From assembly GCA_900468805.1 (NCBI GenBank), contig UEIF01000017.1, forward strand, positions 166,917 through 230,916: a stretch of 64,000 nucleotides of DNA, written 5' to 3'. The position numbers and the translations under genes are program-made. This DNA comes from Hyphomicrobiales bacterium. GTDB taxonomy: Bacteria; Pseudomonadota; Alphaproteobacteria; Rhizobiales; Rhizobiaceae. Positions 8,829 through 16,302 of this stretch are shown one piece after another. Each line of letters opens with the position of its first letter. Position 1 is the first letter of the stretch. The notes beneath the pieces are model-generated. The model saw only the letters and a list, made by a program, of their open reading frames with translations, was not told where the DNA came from and ran no database searches.

Positions 8829-9446
8829 ATGACCTTGAAGAGAAACATTCTGCTGGCGGGCGCCATTCTGGCTGCGAGTGCCGGCTTTGCCCAGGCGGAA
8901 ATGGTGGCGACGTCCATCAACGACCTGAACATTCGCTCCGGTCCTGGACCGCAATATCCCTCTGTCGGCGTTGCTGCGCGTGGCTCGACTGCAGTGCTTG
9001 ACGGATGCATCGAAGGCAGCCGCTGGTGCCGGGTCGATGTCGGCGGCGTGCGAGGCTGGGTCTATGCCGAATATCTGCAGGTCGATCAGGGCGGTTCGCC
9101 CGTCGTGGTCGAACAACATCGCACCGATCTCGGTGTACCTGTGGTGACCTATGAGACCACGGCAAGCGTGGTGCCGGGTGAGCCGACGCCGGCGCCCGGC
9201 GATGAGCTGATTGGTCCGGTCGGCTCGGTTGATGCGATCACACCGCCGGACGAAGTCCGCACCTATATCGACACGACGCCAGGGCAGGCGGTACAGCTTG
9301 GTGGCGACGTGGTCGTTGGCGCCGAAGTACCCGGCGACGTGACGTTCCAGACGATCCCGGACTATCAGTATCGCTATGTCCGTATCAACGACCGGCCGGT
9401 CCTGGTCGATCCGGGTACGCGCCGCATCGTCTACGTCTATCAATAA
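8829..9446 (+). CDS. Secreted SH3-domain protein with DUF1236 tail
   Basis: A 205-aa exported protein. Residues 1-23 are a signal peptide ending AQAE. The next ~65 residues form a bacterial SH3 domain (LNIRSGPGPQYPSVG, CRVDVGGVRGWVYAEYL), a fold that often binds cell-wall peptides. After a Pro/Glu-rich linker the C-terminus (YRYVRINDRPVLVDPGTRRI) matches DUF1236, common in rhizobia. A strong AAGGAGA lies just before the ATG. It stands alone between a 278-bp leader and a terminator. A periplasmic cell-wall role is inferred. Confidence 0.85.
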   Translation: MTLKRNILLAGAILAASAGFAQAEMVATSINDLNIRSGPGPQYPSVGVAARGSTAVLDGCIEGSRWCRVDVGGVRGWVYAEYLQVDQGGSPVVVEQHRTDLGVPVVTYETTASVVPGEPTPAPGDELIGPVGSVDAITPPDEVRTYIDTTPGQAVQLGGDVVVGAEVPGDVTFQTIPDYQYRYVRINDRPVLVDPGTRRIVYVYQ

Positions 9447-9455
9447 GCCATTGAG

Positions 9456-9479
9456 GAAGGCGGCCTTCGGGCCGCCTTC
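9456..9479 (+). terminator. Hairpin terminator after SH3-protein gene
   Basis: A perfect 10-bp stem (GAAGGCGGCC / GGCCGCCTTC) with a TTCG loop starts 10 bp after the stop codon and is followed by GCTTTCC. The T-run is weak, but the position fits a rightward terminator. Confidence 0.75.
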
Positions 9480-9636
9480 GCTTTCCACTCGGCGTCATTC
9501 GCTACTGCTGCGGGCGGTGATATATTGGAGACAAAGCCCCGGGCGTGTCGGGCAGGCCCATCCGTGCGAGCCGGCTTCCTCTCGCATGAGTTGCTATATT
9601 CCTCTACTTCTCCTCTGAAATATGATAATATTCTAA

Positions 9637-9681
9637 CATGCCATCAGGCGATGGCATGAGTCGGCGATCGGGGAGATCGCC
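9637..9681 (+). promoter_or_regulatory. Two adjacent hairpins in the leader of the small glycine-zipper gene
   Basis: Two perfect inverted repeats sit side by side: CATGCCATC / GATGGCATG (9637-9658, loop AGGC) and GGCGATC / GATCGCC (9663-9681, loop GGGGA). The AGGAGG ribosome site begins 3 bp after the second arm, so in RNA these hairpins would sit right against the translation start. A regulatory leader is inferred. Confidence 0.45.
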
Positions 9682-9694
9682 ATAGGAGGGAATG

Positions 9695-9961
9695 ATGGAA
9701 GCACTACTTCCGCTCATCACACAATTGGTTGCGGGTGCTGTCGGCGGCAACGTCGCAAGCGCTGCGCTCAAGCAGCAGGCGATCAACGTCGTTGCCCGCA
9801 CGGTCGCAGGCGCTATCGGCGGTATCGGCGGCGGCATGCTGCTCAGCATGCTCGGCGGCGAAGCGGCAATGACCGGTCTGATCGCAGATGGTATCGGCGG
9901 GCTGATCGGCGGCGGCATCCTTTCGACGCTCGCCGGGCTGGTCATGGCCAAGGCACGCTGA
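9695..9961 (+). CDS. Small glycine-zipper membrane protein
   Basis: An 88-aa protein made almost entirely of Gly/Ala-rich hydrophobic segments with GxxxG-type spacing (GAVGGNVA, GAIGGIGGGMLLSMLGG, GGLIGGGILSTLAG), as in glycine-zipper membrane proteins. Two ATGs occur in tandem at 9692 and 9695; the AGGAGG at 9684-9689 is better placed for the second. I do not know a function. The protein is short and ends MAKAR, so it is probably embedded in the inner membrane. Confidence 0.65.
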   Translation: MEALLPLITQLVAGAVGGNVASAALKQQAINVVARTVAGAIGGIGGGMLLSMLGGEAAMTGLIADGIGGLIGGGILSTLAGLVMAKAR

Positions 9962-9989
9962 AGGTTCGGACGCGGCGGATGCTGGACAT

Positions 9990-10690
9990 TCTGCCTCTCT
10001 GATATCGTCGAGGGCGTGAAGCGATGGGAGCCGATCTCGGACACGGGATTTCCGCGGCCGAGCGGGTCGGGAAGCATTCGGAGAAGCTGCTCAGCTCTTC
10101 CGGGAGGATTGCCAGTTTGACGGTTTCGATACCACGGCGCTTGTCGAGCTCGATCACCGTCTGGTGGGCGATGCCGTTCAGGAAGCAATCCGGAATCGGC
10201 GTGTGAATGATGCTGTGCTCGACGAGGAAGATGCGGGCGCCGCTCGCGTCGGCTATCTGACCGCGATAGTCGAGCATCATCGTATCGGCATGGCCCTTGG
10301 CTTCCGCAGCAGCTTGGAAGTGGTGCAGATCGAGAGACCGCTGCCTCGTAGGCTCACGGCGCCCTCTTCGGATCGGGGCGGAGATATTCGGCGATGTCGA
10401 ACGGATCCTCTTCAGCTTTTCAGCCGGATTGAAGCAACTGCCCACTGCCAGACTGCGATCACCACGTTGATGCGATTCGCCCTGGCGGACACATTCATCA
10501 TTTCGCTGCCGCGCCATGCGATCGGCTGCACGTAGGCTTCCGCTAAGCCTTGGCGCTTTAGAAGTTCGATCGCCGCCGCATCCCTCGACGGAGCAGGGCA
10601 CCTTGAAGCCGAGGACCTCAGTCGCCTTGTGCAGGCGCTGATTATGCTTGGTAAGCTTGAAGACCCTGCCTCCTCCGGTGCGTTTGCGCC
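9990..10690 (-). pseudogene. ilvE: Branched-chain aminotransferase pseudogene (several frameshifts)
   Basis: Read leftwards, the sequence gives BCAT-family segments in order but in changing frames. GGRVFKLTKHNQRLH and VLGFKVPCSV come first. After a frame change come ELLKRQGLAEAYVQPIAWRG and a stretch ending VIAVWQW, then in another frame PAEKLKRIR. The PLP-lysine region (normally KAKAAGLYMICTISKH) is scrambled, with remnants such as GLSICTTSK out of frame. Then follow DTMMLDYRGQIADASGARIF, HTPIPDCFLNGI, VIELDKRRGIE and PEELSSFSECF, and finally VSEIGSHRFTP in yet another frame. No N-terminal start is left and the catalytic Lys region is broken, so no working enzyme can be made. It is divergent from the marR operon. 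A working ilvE presumably exists elsewhere. Confidence 0.88.
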
Positions 10691-10916
10691 ATGCCTGTTG
10701 ATTGTTGTCCCCATTACGTTTTATCCACTGACGCAAGGGGAAATTGCGCATTGCGTTGGAGATTTGCCGGGCGGGCTTTAGTTTCCAGGGAAAGAACGGT
10801 CCGGCGGGGCTCCGGCAAGGTTTGCGGACGCTGCCGGCGACGCAAATTTGCGTCAATAAAGTTGAGATATTTGCGAAAGTTTCGCTGATATCGAGCACAG
10901 AGAGAGGAAATGCCGA

Positions 10917-11408
10917 GTGCCACGACAGACCAGCTCGAAAGCAGGCAAACCTGAGCCGCTGGCCACGCCGATGGAAGATATCGGGATCATCGATTTCGAA
11001 ATCATCGAGCTCTTCTTCTTCGCCTATCGCGATTTCGTATCCGATCCCGATGCCATTCTCGAAACAAGTGGCTTCGGGCGGGCGCATCATCGCGTCGTGC
11101 ACTTCGTCAACCGCAATCCGGGCATGACCGTCGCGGATCTGCTCGATACGCTGAAGATCACCAAACAGAGCCTTGCAAGGGTGCTGAAACAACTGATCGA
11201 TTCAGGCTATATTCGGCAGGTGGCCGGCCCGGAGGATCGCCGTCAGCGCAAGCTCTACCCCACCAAATCTGGCAGGGAGCTGGCGCTGGCGCTCGCCGAG
11301 CCGCAATCACGCCGTATTGAACGGGCATTCGAGGGAGCTACCCCGGAGGCGCGAGAGGGCGTAAAGGCATTCCTCAGAGGCATGCGAGACAGACAGAAGG
11401 CGGATTAA
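10917..11408 (+). CDS. MarR-family transcriptional regulator
   Basis: A 163-aa winged-helix regulator. The DNA-binding part is visible as VADLLDTLKITKQSLARVLK (recognition helix) followed by QLIDSGYIRQ and the wing residues AGPEDRRQRKLYPT, the D-x-R pattern of MarR proteins. I chose the GTG at 10917 because GAGAGG lies 9 bp upstream; an ATG at 10910 is in another frame and soon stops. The TAA is directly followed by the response-regulator ATG, so marR, regulator and kinase genes form one operon. Ligand and targets are unknown; the adjacent divergent aminotransferase pseudogene could once have been a target. Confidence 0.85.
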   Translation: MPRQTSSKAGKPEPLATPMEDIGIIDFEIIELFFFAYRDFVSDPDAILETSGFGRAHHRVVHFVNRNPGMTVADLLDTLKITKQSLARVLKQLIDSGYIRQVAGPEDRRQRKLYPTKSGRELALALAEPQSRRIERAFEGATPEAREGVKAFLRGMRDRQKAD

Positions 11409-12110
11409 ATGGCGGTGAAGACAGGCATTTCCGATGACGCGGCGCATCTTCTCGTCGTCGACGACGATACCCGTATCCGCGCGTTGCTGAACCGCTACCT
11501 GACGGAAAACGGTTTTCGCGTGACTATTGCGTCTGACGGGGCGGAGGCACAGCGCAAGCTTGCGGGTCTCGATTTCGACCTCATCATCATGGATGTGATG
11601 ATGCCGGGCGAATCCGGCATCGATGTAACGCGCGGGCTCAGGGCTGTGAAGAACGTGCCGATCATCATGCTGACGGCGCTTGCCGAATCCGACAACCGCA
11701 TTGCTGGTCTTGAAGCCGGCGCCGACGACTATCTCTCCAAGCCTTTCGATCCGCGCGAACTCGTTCTGCGTGTCAACAACATCCTGCGACGCAACGTCGG
11801 CGGTGATACGCTGAAGATCGAGCAGATCATGTTCGGCCCCTATACTTTCTCGCTGACGCGCAGGGAGCTGAAGAAAGCGGCGGAAGTGATCCGCCTGACG
11901 GATCGCGAGCAGGAGATCATGCTGCTTTTCGCCCGACGGGCAGGTGACACGATCCCGCGGCACGAACTGATCGGAGACGATGCGGAAGTCGGCGAACGTA
12001 CCATCGACGTGCAGATCAACCGTCTTCGCCGCAAGATCGAGGATGATCCTGCCAATCCCGTCTGGCTGCAGACGGTGCGCGGTATCGGATACAGGCTGAG
12101 CATCGACTGA
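11409..12110 (+). CDS. OmpR/PhoB-family response regulator
   Basis: A 233-aa two-domain regulator. The receiver domain (about 15-130) has the acidic pocket VVDDDTRIR, phospho-acceptor Asp62 in LIIMDVMMPGESG, Thr in IIMLTAL and Lys in YLSKPFDPREL. The C-terminal winged helix (about 140-230) ends GERTIDVQINRLRRKIE and TVRGIGYRLS, as in OmpR. It starts at the base after the marR stop and is followed 25 bp later by the sensor kinase gene, its probable partner. Confidence 0.93.
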   Translation: MAVKTGISDDAAHLLVVDDDTRIRALLNRYLTENGFRVTIASDGAEAQRKLAGLDFDLIIMDVMMPGESGIDVTRGLRAVKNVPIIMLTALAESDNRIAGLEAGADDYLSKPFDPRELVLRVNNILRRNVGGDTLKIEQIMFGPYTFSLTRRELKKAAEVIRLTDREQEIMLLFARRAGDTIPRHELIGDDAEVGERTIDVQINRLRRKIEDDPANPVWLQTVRGIGYRLSID

Positions 12111-12135
12111 AACGACAGGTTCGGGACCGGCGCAA

Positions 12136-13512
12136 ATGGTGACATTCGACAGCTTGCGGCGGGAAGACCGCTCTCCTGCGCCCGGCTGGCGCTGGTTCAT
12201 CCGCTGGCTGCGGCGGCGATTGCCGACAGGGCTCTATACGCGTTCGCTGCTTATCATCATCATTCCTATGGTGCTTCTGCAGTCGGTCGTTGCCGCAGTC
12301 TTCATGGAGCGTCATTGGCAAATGGTGACGGAACGGCTGTCGCTCGCCGTGACCCGCGATATCGCCGCCATCATCGAGATCATCAACACCTATCCGCAGG
12401 ATACGGATTATAGCGATGTAGTCCGCATTGCCCGCGACCAGCTCAACCTGCAGATTTCGGTCGAGCCGGATGGAGATCTGCCGCCGCCGCGCATCAAGCC
12501 GTTCTTTTCGATCCTCGACGGCATCCTCAGTGATGAGATTACCGAAGAAATCCGCCGGCCGTTCTGGATCGATACGGTCGGCAACTCCAACCTCATCGAG
12601 ATCCGGATCAAGCTCGATAACCGCATCCTGCGTGTGATCACCAAACGCAGCCAAGCCTATGCATCGAACACGCATATTTTCATTCTCTGGATGGTCGGCG
12701 CGTCACTGGTACTGATCGCCATCTCGATCCTTTTCCTGCGCGGCCAGATCCGGCCGATCCTCAATCTGGCCAGGGCGGCGGAAAACTTCGGCAAGGGACA
12801 GAAGGCCGACAGTTTCTATCCGCGCGGTGCCGACGAAATTCGCCGGGCCGGCCTTGCTTTCATTCTCATGCGTGAGCGTATCGAGCGGCAGATGGAGCAG
12901 CGCACGGCGATGCTCTCAGGCGTCAGCCACGACCTCAGAACCATCCTGACGCGCTTCAAGCTGCAACTGGCGCTCGCCGGGGACAACCCTGATCTTGCCG
13001 GGCTCAACGAAGACGTCAACGACATGCAGACCATGCTGGAGGCCTATATGGCCTTTGCCAAAGGCGAGGTGGAGGAGGATGTCGGCGAGCTGAAGCTGAG
13101 CGAGATCTTCGAGAAGCTCGAGATCGATTTCGAGCTGCACGGCAAGACCCTGACCTATTCCATCGATGGCGAGGACCATATCTCGGTGCGCCCCAATGCC
13201 TTCCTGCGGCTTGTGACCAATCTCGCCTCGAATGCCAGGCGCTATGCGGATGCGCTCAACATCGAAGCCAAGCATGGTGCGAAATGGCTGACCATCATCT
13301 TCGACGACAATGGTCCAGGCATTCCCGAGAAGTACCGGGAGGATGTGTTCAAGCCGTTTTTCCGGCTGGACAGCGCACGCAATCTCGATGCCTCGGGCAC
13401 CGGCCTGGGGCTTGCCATCGTCAGAGACATCGCCCGTAGCCACGGCGGTAACATCACGCTTGGCGACAGCCCGCTCGGCGGCCTCAGAGCTACGGTGCGT
13501 ATTCCTGCCTGA
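12136..13512 (+). CDS. EnvZ-like membrane sensor histidine kinase
   Basis: A 458-aa inner-membrane kinase. TM1 lies at about 37-57 (SLLIIIIPMVLLQSVVAAVF), a periplasmic sensor part of ~125 residues follows, and TM2 lies at about 188-207. A HAMP linker is next, then the H-box LSGVSHDLRTILTRF with His265. The ATPase domain has the N-box LVTNLASNARRYA, the G1 motif DDNGPGIP and the G2 motif GTGLGLAIVRDIARSHGG. It should phosphorylate the response regulator encoded 25 bp upstream. The signal is unknown. A palindromic repeat sits directly after the stop codon. Confidence 0.93.
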   Translation: MVTFDSLRREDRSPAPGWRWFIRWLRRRLPTGLYTRSLLIIIIPMVLLQSVVAAVFMERHWQMVTERLSLAVTRDIAAIIEIINTYPQDTDYSDVVRIARDQLNLQISVEPDGDLPPPRIKPFFSILDGILSDEITEEIRRPFWIDTVGNSNLIEIRIKLDNRILRVITKRSQAYASNTHIFILWMVGASLVLIAISILFLRGQIRPILNLARAAENFGKGQKADSFYPRGADEIRRAGLAFILMRERIERQMEQRTAMLSGVSHDLRTILTRFKLQLALAGDNPDLAGLNEDVNDMQTMLEAYMAFAKGEVEEDVGELKLSEIFEKLEIDFELHGKTLTYSIDGEDHISVRPNAFLRLVTNLASNARRYADALNIEAKHGAKWLTIIFDDNGPGIPEKYREDVFKPFFRLDSARNLDASGTGLGLAIVRDIARSHGGNITLGDSPLGGLRATVRIPA

Positions 13513-13513
13513 A

Positions 13514-13557
13514 GCAATTCCAGCAAAAGTGTGCAGCGGTTTTGCGTCCGGACTTGC
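13514..13557. repeat. 44-bp palindromic intergenic repeat (GCAATTCC arms)
   Basis: Arms GCAATTCC and GGACTTGC (one mismatch) flank a core containing AAAAGTGTGCAGCGGTTTT. A copy in the opposite orientation at 51805-51848 matches at 41 of 44 positions. The core is shared with the copies at 50239-50283 and 31749-31793, which have different arms. It lies in the 3' untranslated gap between the kinase gene and the HxlR gene. Confidence 0.8.
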
Positions 13558-13570
13558 GTAAAACAAAACC

Positions 13571-13951
13571 CTAGCGTTCGGCCACCGGTTTGACGGGGTC
13601 GAACTCATTCAGGTGGACGACGATCCAGCGCCAAAGCGAGACGACCTGCGTCAGCAATTCGCGGCCAAGCGGGGTCAGCTCGTATTCGACGCGCGGCGGT
13701 ACCTGCGGATAGAGCGTGCGGATGACGAGGCCGTCGCTTTCGAGCGTGCGCAACGTCTGCGTCAGCACCTTCTGGCTGATGTCCTCCACCCGCTCCAGCA
13801 CTCTTGAAAACCGCAAGGGGCCATCGGCTTCCGAAAGCACGTGCAGGACGCGCAGCGGCCACTTGGCTGCGGCGCGCTCCAGCATCTGCCGCGCCCGTGC
13901 ATCCTGCTCGTCGCTCATGTTACGGCAAAAGTCGAAGATATCGTCTTTCAT
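13571..13951 (-). CDS. HxlR-family transcriptional regulator
   Basis: A 126-aa winged-helix regulator of the HxlR type. The family landmarks are KWPLRVLHVLSEADGPLRFS, ISQKVLTQTLRTLESDGLV, RTLYPQVPPRVEYELTPLGR and SLWRWIVVHLNEF. It is divergent from the SDR gene at 14049 with about 97 bp between them, an arrangement that usually means the regulator controls the enzyme gene. HxlR proteins often sense electrophiles or aldehydes, but here the inducer is unknown. Confidence 0.9.
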   Translation of the reverse strand: MKDDIFDFCRNMSDEQDARARQMLERAAAKWPLRVLHVLSEADGPLRFSRVLERVEDISQKVLTQTLRTLESDGLVIRTLYPQVPPRVEYELTPLGRELLTQVVSLWRWIVVHLNEFDPVKPVAER

Positions 13952-13952
13952 C

Positions 13953-13992
13953 TAAGTTACTTTCAGGTGCGTATAGATCGATAAGGTACCTT
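13953..13992. promoter_or_regulatory. Candidate HxlR operator region
   Basis: The divergent gap holds the perfect palindrome AAGGTACCTT (13983-13992) and a related AAGTTACTT (13953-13961) next to the regulator start, about 30 bp apart. Their position between the two divergent genes suggests paired operator half-sites. No binding data are implied. Confidence 0.35.
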
Positions 13993-14048
13993 CTTTCCAA
14001 AAGAAACAATAGCTCCTAAATGAAGCGAGAACCGAAAAGGAGGTTTCC

Positions 14049-14918
14049 ATGTCGAAGGTTTGGTTGATTACAGGAAGCTCGCGCGGCCTCGGGCGAGCGC
14101 TGGCCAATGCCGTGCTTGAGGCCGGTGACAAGCTGGTTGCGACGGCGCGCGATCCTGGCCAGCTTGCCGATCTCGTCGAAGCGTATGGCTCAAGCGTTCT
14201 CGCGCTGCCCCTTGATGTGACGGATGAGGTTGCTGCAGAAGCGGCGGTGAAGACCGCGGTCGAAACATTCGGCCGGCTCGACGTTCTGGTCAACAATGCC
14301 GGTTACGGCAATGTCGCGCCGATCGAGGAGACGAGCCTTGCGGATTTTCGGGCACAGATCGAGACCAATCTCTTCGGCACGATCATTATGACCAAGGCGG
14401 CTATCCCGGTCATGCGCGCGCAGGGGGCAGGGCATATCATCCAGTTCTCTTCCGTCGGCGGCAGGATCGGACCCGTGGGCCGCGCGCCTTATGCGGCGGC
14501 GAAATGGGGCGTCGAGGGCTTTTCCGAAGTGCTCTCCAAGGAGGTCGGGCCACTCGGCATCAAGGTCACAGTGATCGAACCTGGCGGCTTCCGCACGGAT
14601 TTCGCCGGCTCGTCGACGGCGATCTATCAAGGCCGCCCGGAATATGCCGAAACGGTTGGAGCCATGGCAGATTACCAGCGCAACTATAACGGCCGTCAAC
14701 CCGGCGATCCGGCCAGGGCGGCCGCCGTGGTGCTGCACATTGCTTCGCTCGATGCGCCGCCGCTTCGGTTGCTGCTTGGCAGCGATGCGGCTGCGGCGGT
14801 GGAAAAGGCGGATGCCGCGCGCATGGAAGCCGATCGCGCCTGGCGTGTTCTCACCCAGTCGACCGATTTCGAGCAGGGAGGGGCAGAGCCCATGCCTTGG
14901 GAGAAGAAGGCCGGCTGA
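14049..14918 (+). CDS. Short-chain dehydrogenase/reductase
   Basis: A 289-aa classical SDR. The cofactor motif ITGSSRGLGRAL is at the N-terminus (TGxxxGxG type). NNAG follows in VLVNNAGYGNV, the catalytic Ser lies in IIQFSSVGGRIG, and the catalytic pair is YAAAKWG (Y-x-x-x-K). The C-terminus after EPGGFRTDF is longer than in minimal SDRs. A strong AAAAGGAGG precedes the ATG. The substrate is unknown. Control by the divergent HxlR regulator is inferred from the arrangement. Confidence 0.92.
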   Translation: MSKVWLITGSSRGLGRALANAVLEAGDKLVATARDPGQLADLVEAYGSSVLALPLDVTDEVAAEAAVKTAVETFGRLDVLVNNAGYGNVAPIEETSLADFRAQIETNLFGTIIMTKAAIPVMRAQGAGHIIQFSSVGGRIGPVGRAPYAAAKWGVEGFSEVLSKEVGPLGIKVTVIEPGGFRTDFAGSSTAIYQGRPEYAETVGAMADYQRNYNGRQPGDPARAAAVVLHIASLDAPPLRLLLGSDAAAAVEKADAARMEADRAWRVLTQSTDFEQGGAEPMPWEKKAG

Positions 14919-14931
14919 GGTGTAGACAAAT

Positions 14932-14961
14932 GAAAAGCGCCGCTCGGTGGCGGCGCTTTTC
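14932..14961. terminator. Bidirectional terminator between SDR and BA14K genes
   Basis: A perfect 12-bp stem (GAAAAGCGCCGC / GCGGCGCTTTTC) with loop TCGGTG lies 13 bp after the SDR stop and 20 bp after the end of the convergent BA14K gene. It has A/T ends on both sides and so can serve both genes. Confidence 0.85.
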
Positions 14962-14981
14962 ATCAGAATGGTGTCAGCCTA

Positions 14982-15455
14982 TCAGCTTGCGACGCAGAAG
15001 TGGTCGCGGCCGTCATTGCCGACATAGGTGCCGGTCCGCGGATCGAAGCTGCGGTAACGGTAGGAGCAATAACGCTGCCATTGCGGGCTCCAGGGCTCCA
15101 TTGCACTGACCGGGCGGCCGTACACCGGACGGCCATAGACCGGCTCGGAATAAACGGGCTCGGAGTATACCGGACGCGGCGCGCGGTAAACCGGCGGCGG
15201 AGCATATTCCGGCTCATAGACTGGCGGGTCGATGTAGCGGCGCTCTTCATAAACAGGACCGTTATTGGCATTGGCGATGGCAGAGCCGACGATCAGTCCG
15301 GTGGCAAGGCCGACAGCGCCACCAACCAGTGCATCGTTGCCGTTGTCGTGGCCATGACGCCAGTAGCGGTCACGTGCGGACGCTTCGCCGATGGCCGAGA
15401 GGGTCAGGGCAGCGGCGGTTGCTGCCAGAAGAATGGTCTTTGCAAGCCTGTTCAT
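14982..15455 (-). CDS. BA14K-family exported protein with Tyr-Pro-Val repeats
   Basis: A 157-aa exported protein. A signal peptide runs to about residue 27 (ASARD), a glycine-rich hydrophobic segment follows (DALVGGAVGLATGLIVGSAI), and then a proline/tyrosine-rich middle with short repeats (PVYSEPVYSEPVYGRPVYGR). The C-terminus YCSYRYRSFDPRTGTYVG ... DHFC matches the BA14K family, named after a Brucella 14-kDa immunoreactive protein with lectin-like activity. It is likely periplasmic or surface-exposed. Function here is unknown. Confidence 0.85.
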   Translation of the reverse strand: MNRLAKTILLAATAAALTLSAIGEASARDRYWRHGHDNGNDALVGGAVGLATGLIVGSAIANANNGPVYEERRYIDPPVYEPEYAPPPVYRAPRPVYSEPVYSEPVYGRPVYGRPVSAMEPWSPQWQRYCSYRYRSFDPRTGTYVGNDGRDHFCVAS

Positions 15456-15546
15456 GGCGTAAAATCCCGGTATCTGGAACCAAGAAGCGGTCCCTTCTCA
15501 ATGGTTCTGAAGCTAGCGGCGTCATGCTGAATGAAGGCTGAACGAC

Positions 15547-15568
15547 AAAACCCGGCATCGCTGCCGGG
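15547..15568 (-). terminator. Terminator after the cold-shock gene
   Basis: The inverted repeat CCCGGCATCGCTGCCGGG (15551-15568), read leftwards, is followed by TTTTG. It lies about 35 bp past the csp stop codon and fits a rho-independent terminator on the minus strand. Confidence 0.75.
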
Positions 15569-15601
15569 CTTCAACTCGAATTCCACGCCTAGGCGAGGAT
15601 A

Positions 15602-15817
15602 TCAGCCTGAAATCTGAAGATTGACAGCTTTCGGGCCTTTGCCGCGGCGATCTGGCTCCGTGTCGAAGCTTACTTTCTGATTTTCCGTCAGACCGGCCAG
15701 GCCGGAAGCCTGAACGGCAGAAATGTGAACGAAGATATCGGCGCCACCCTTGTCCGGCTTGATGAAGCCGAAGCCCTTGTCGGTATTGAAGAATTTTACA
15801 GTGCCAGTCTCGGCCAT
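15602..15817 (-). CDS. cspA: Cold-shock protein, CspA family
   Basis: A 71-aa single cold-shock domain that binds single-stranded RNA and DNA. RNP1 reads KGFGFIKP and RNP2 reads DIFVHISAV. Start MAETGTVKFFNTDKGFGF and end NLQISG are typical for rhizobial Csp proteins, and the length is standard. Whether this copy is cold-induced cannot be told from the protein; the long upstream gap (15818-16302) could hold a structured leader. There is no operon partner. Confidence 0.93.
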   Translation of the reverse strand: MAETGTVKFFNTDKGFGFIKPDKGGADIFVHISAVQASGLAGLTENQKVSFDTEPDRRGKGPKAVNLQISG

Positions 15818-16302
15818 GCCTCAGGTCCTTTTGTCTCCACCCGCCATCCACACGGGCAGCACTACGCTATTGCCTTCTCGCGAAGGCGCTGGCAGGCAAT
15901 CTTGAAATGTGAGAAAAAGGTCCCCTCTACCTCCGCCGGCTCCAGACAGGACTTAGCGCCTGCTTTCTTGGAACTGGCTGACCGGAATATCAGCGTTTCC
16001 GGCTCGCAAATTCTTAAGGACTTCCCATGCTCGCAAAATGCCCGAACGCGCGAAGATTGCTGCGTTTAGGTTTTTTTGGCAAGCAAAAGTTTTTTAACGT
16101 GTTCCTAAGAACACACCCGCAGATTTGGCCTGTTTTCGCGAAAGCGCAAAAAATCCTCCGTTAGGAGCAAATGATTAACGTTTTGTATCGTCTGCAATAT
16201 AAGTTCCGGGCAGATTTTACCAAAAATGCAACGATAGCGCGTCTTATCGATTGCTTAAAAAAAATTCTAGATGGCTCTAACGCCCCACAAATGGACGCGT
16301 GT
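15818..16302. other. Long intergenic region upstream of the cold-shock gene
   Basis: About 485 bp without a convincing gene. It becomes AT-rich from about 16070 to 16270. It contains a clean inverted repeat GTGTTCCTAAGAACAC (16099-16114, 6-bp arms, CTAA centre), a possible operator. A long 5' leader for the leftward csp gene is plausible but not proven. Confidence 0.4.

Noticed and set aside
15118..15185. Short tandem repeats that might be read as a CRISPR-like or minisatellite array
   Set aside because: They encode the P-V-Y-x-x repeats of the BA14K protein; no spacers.
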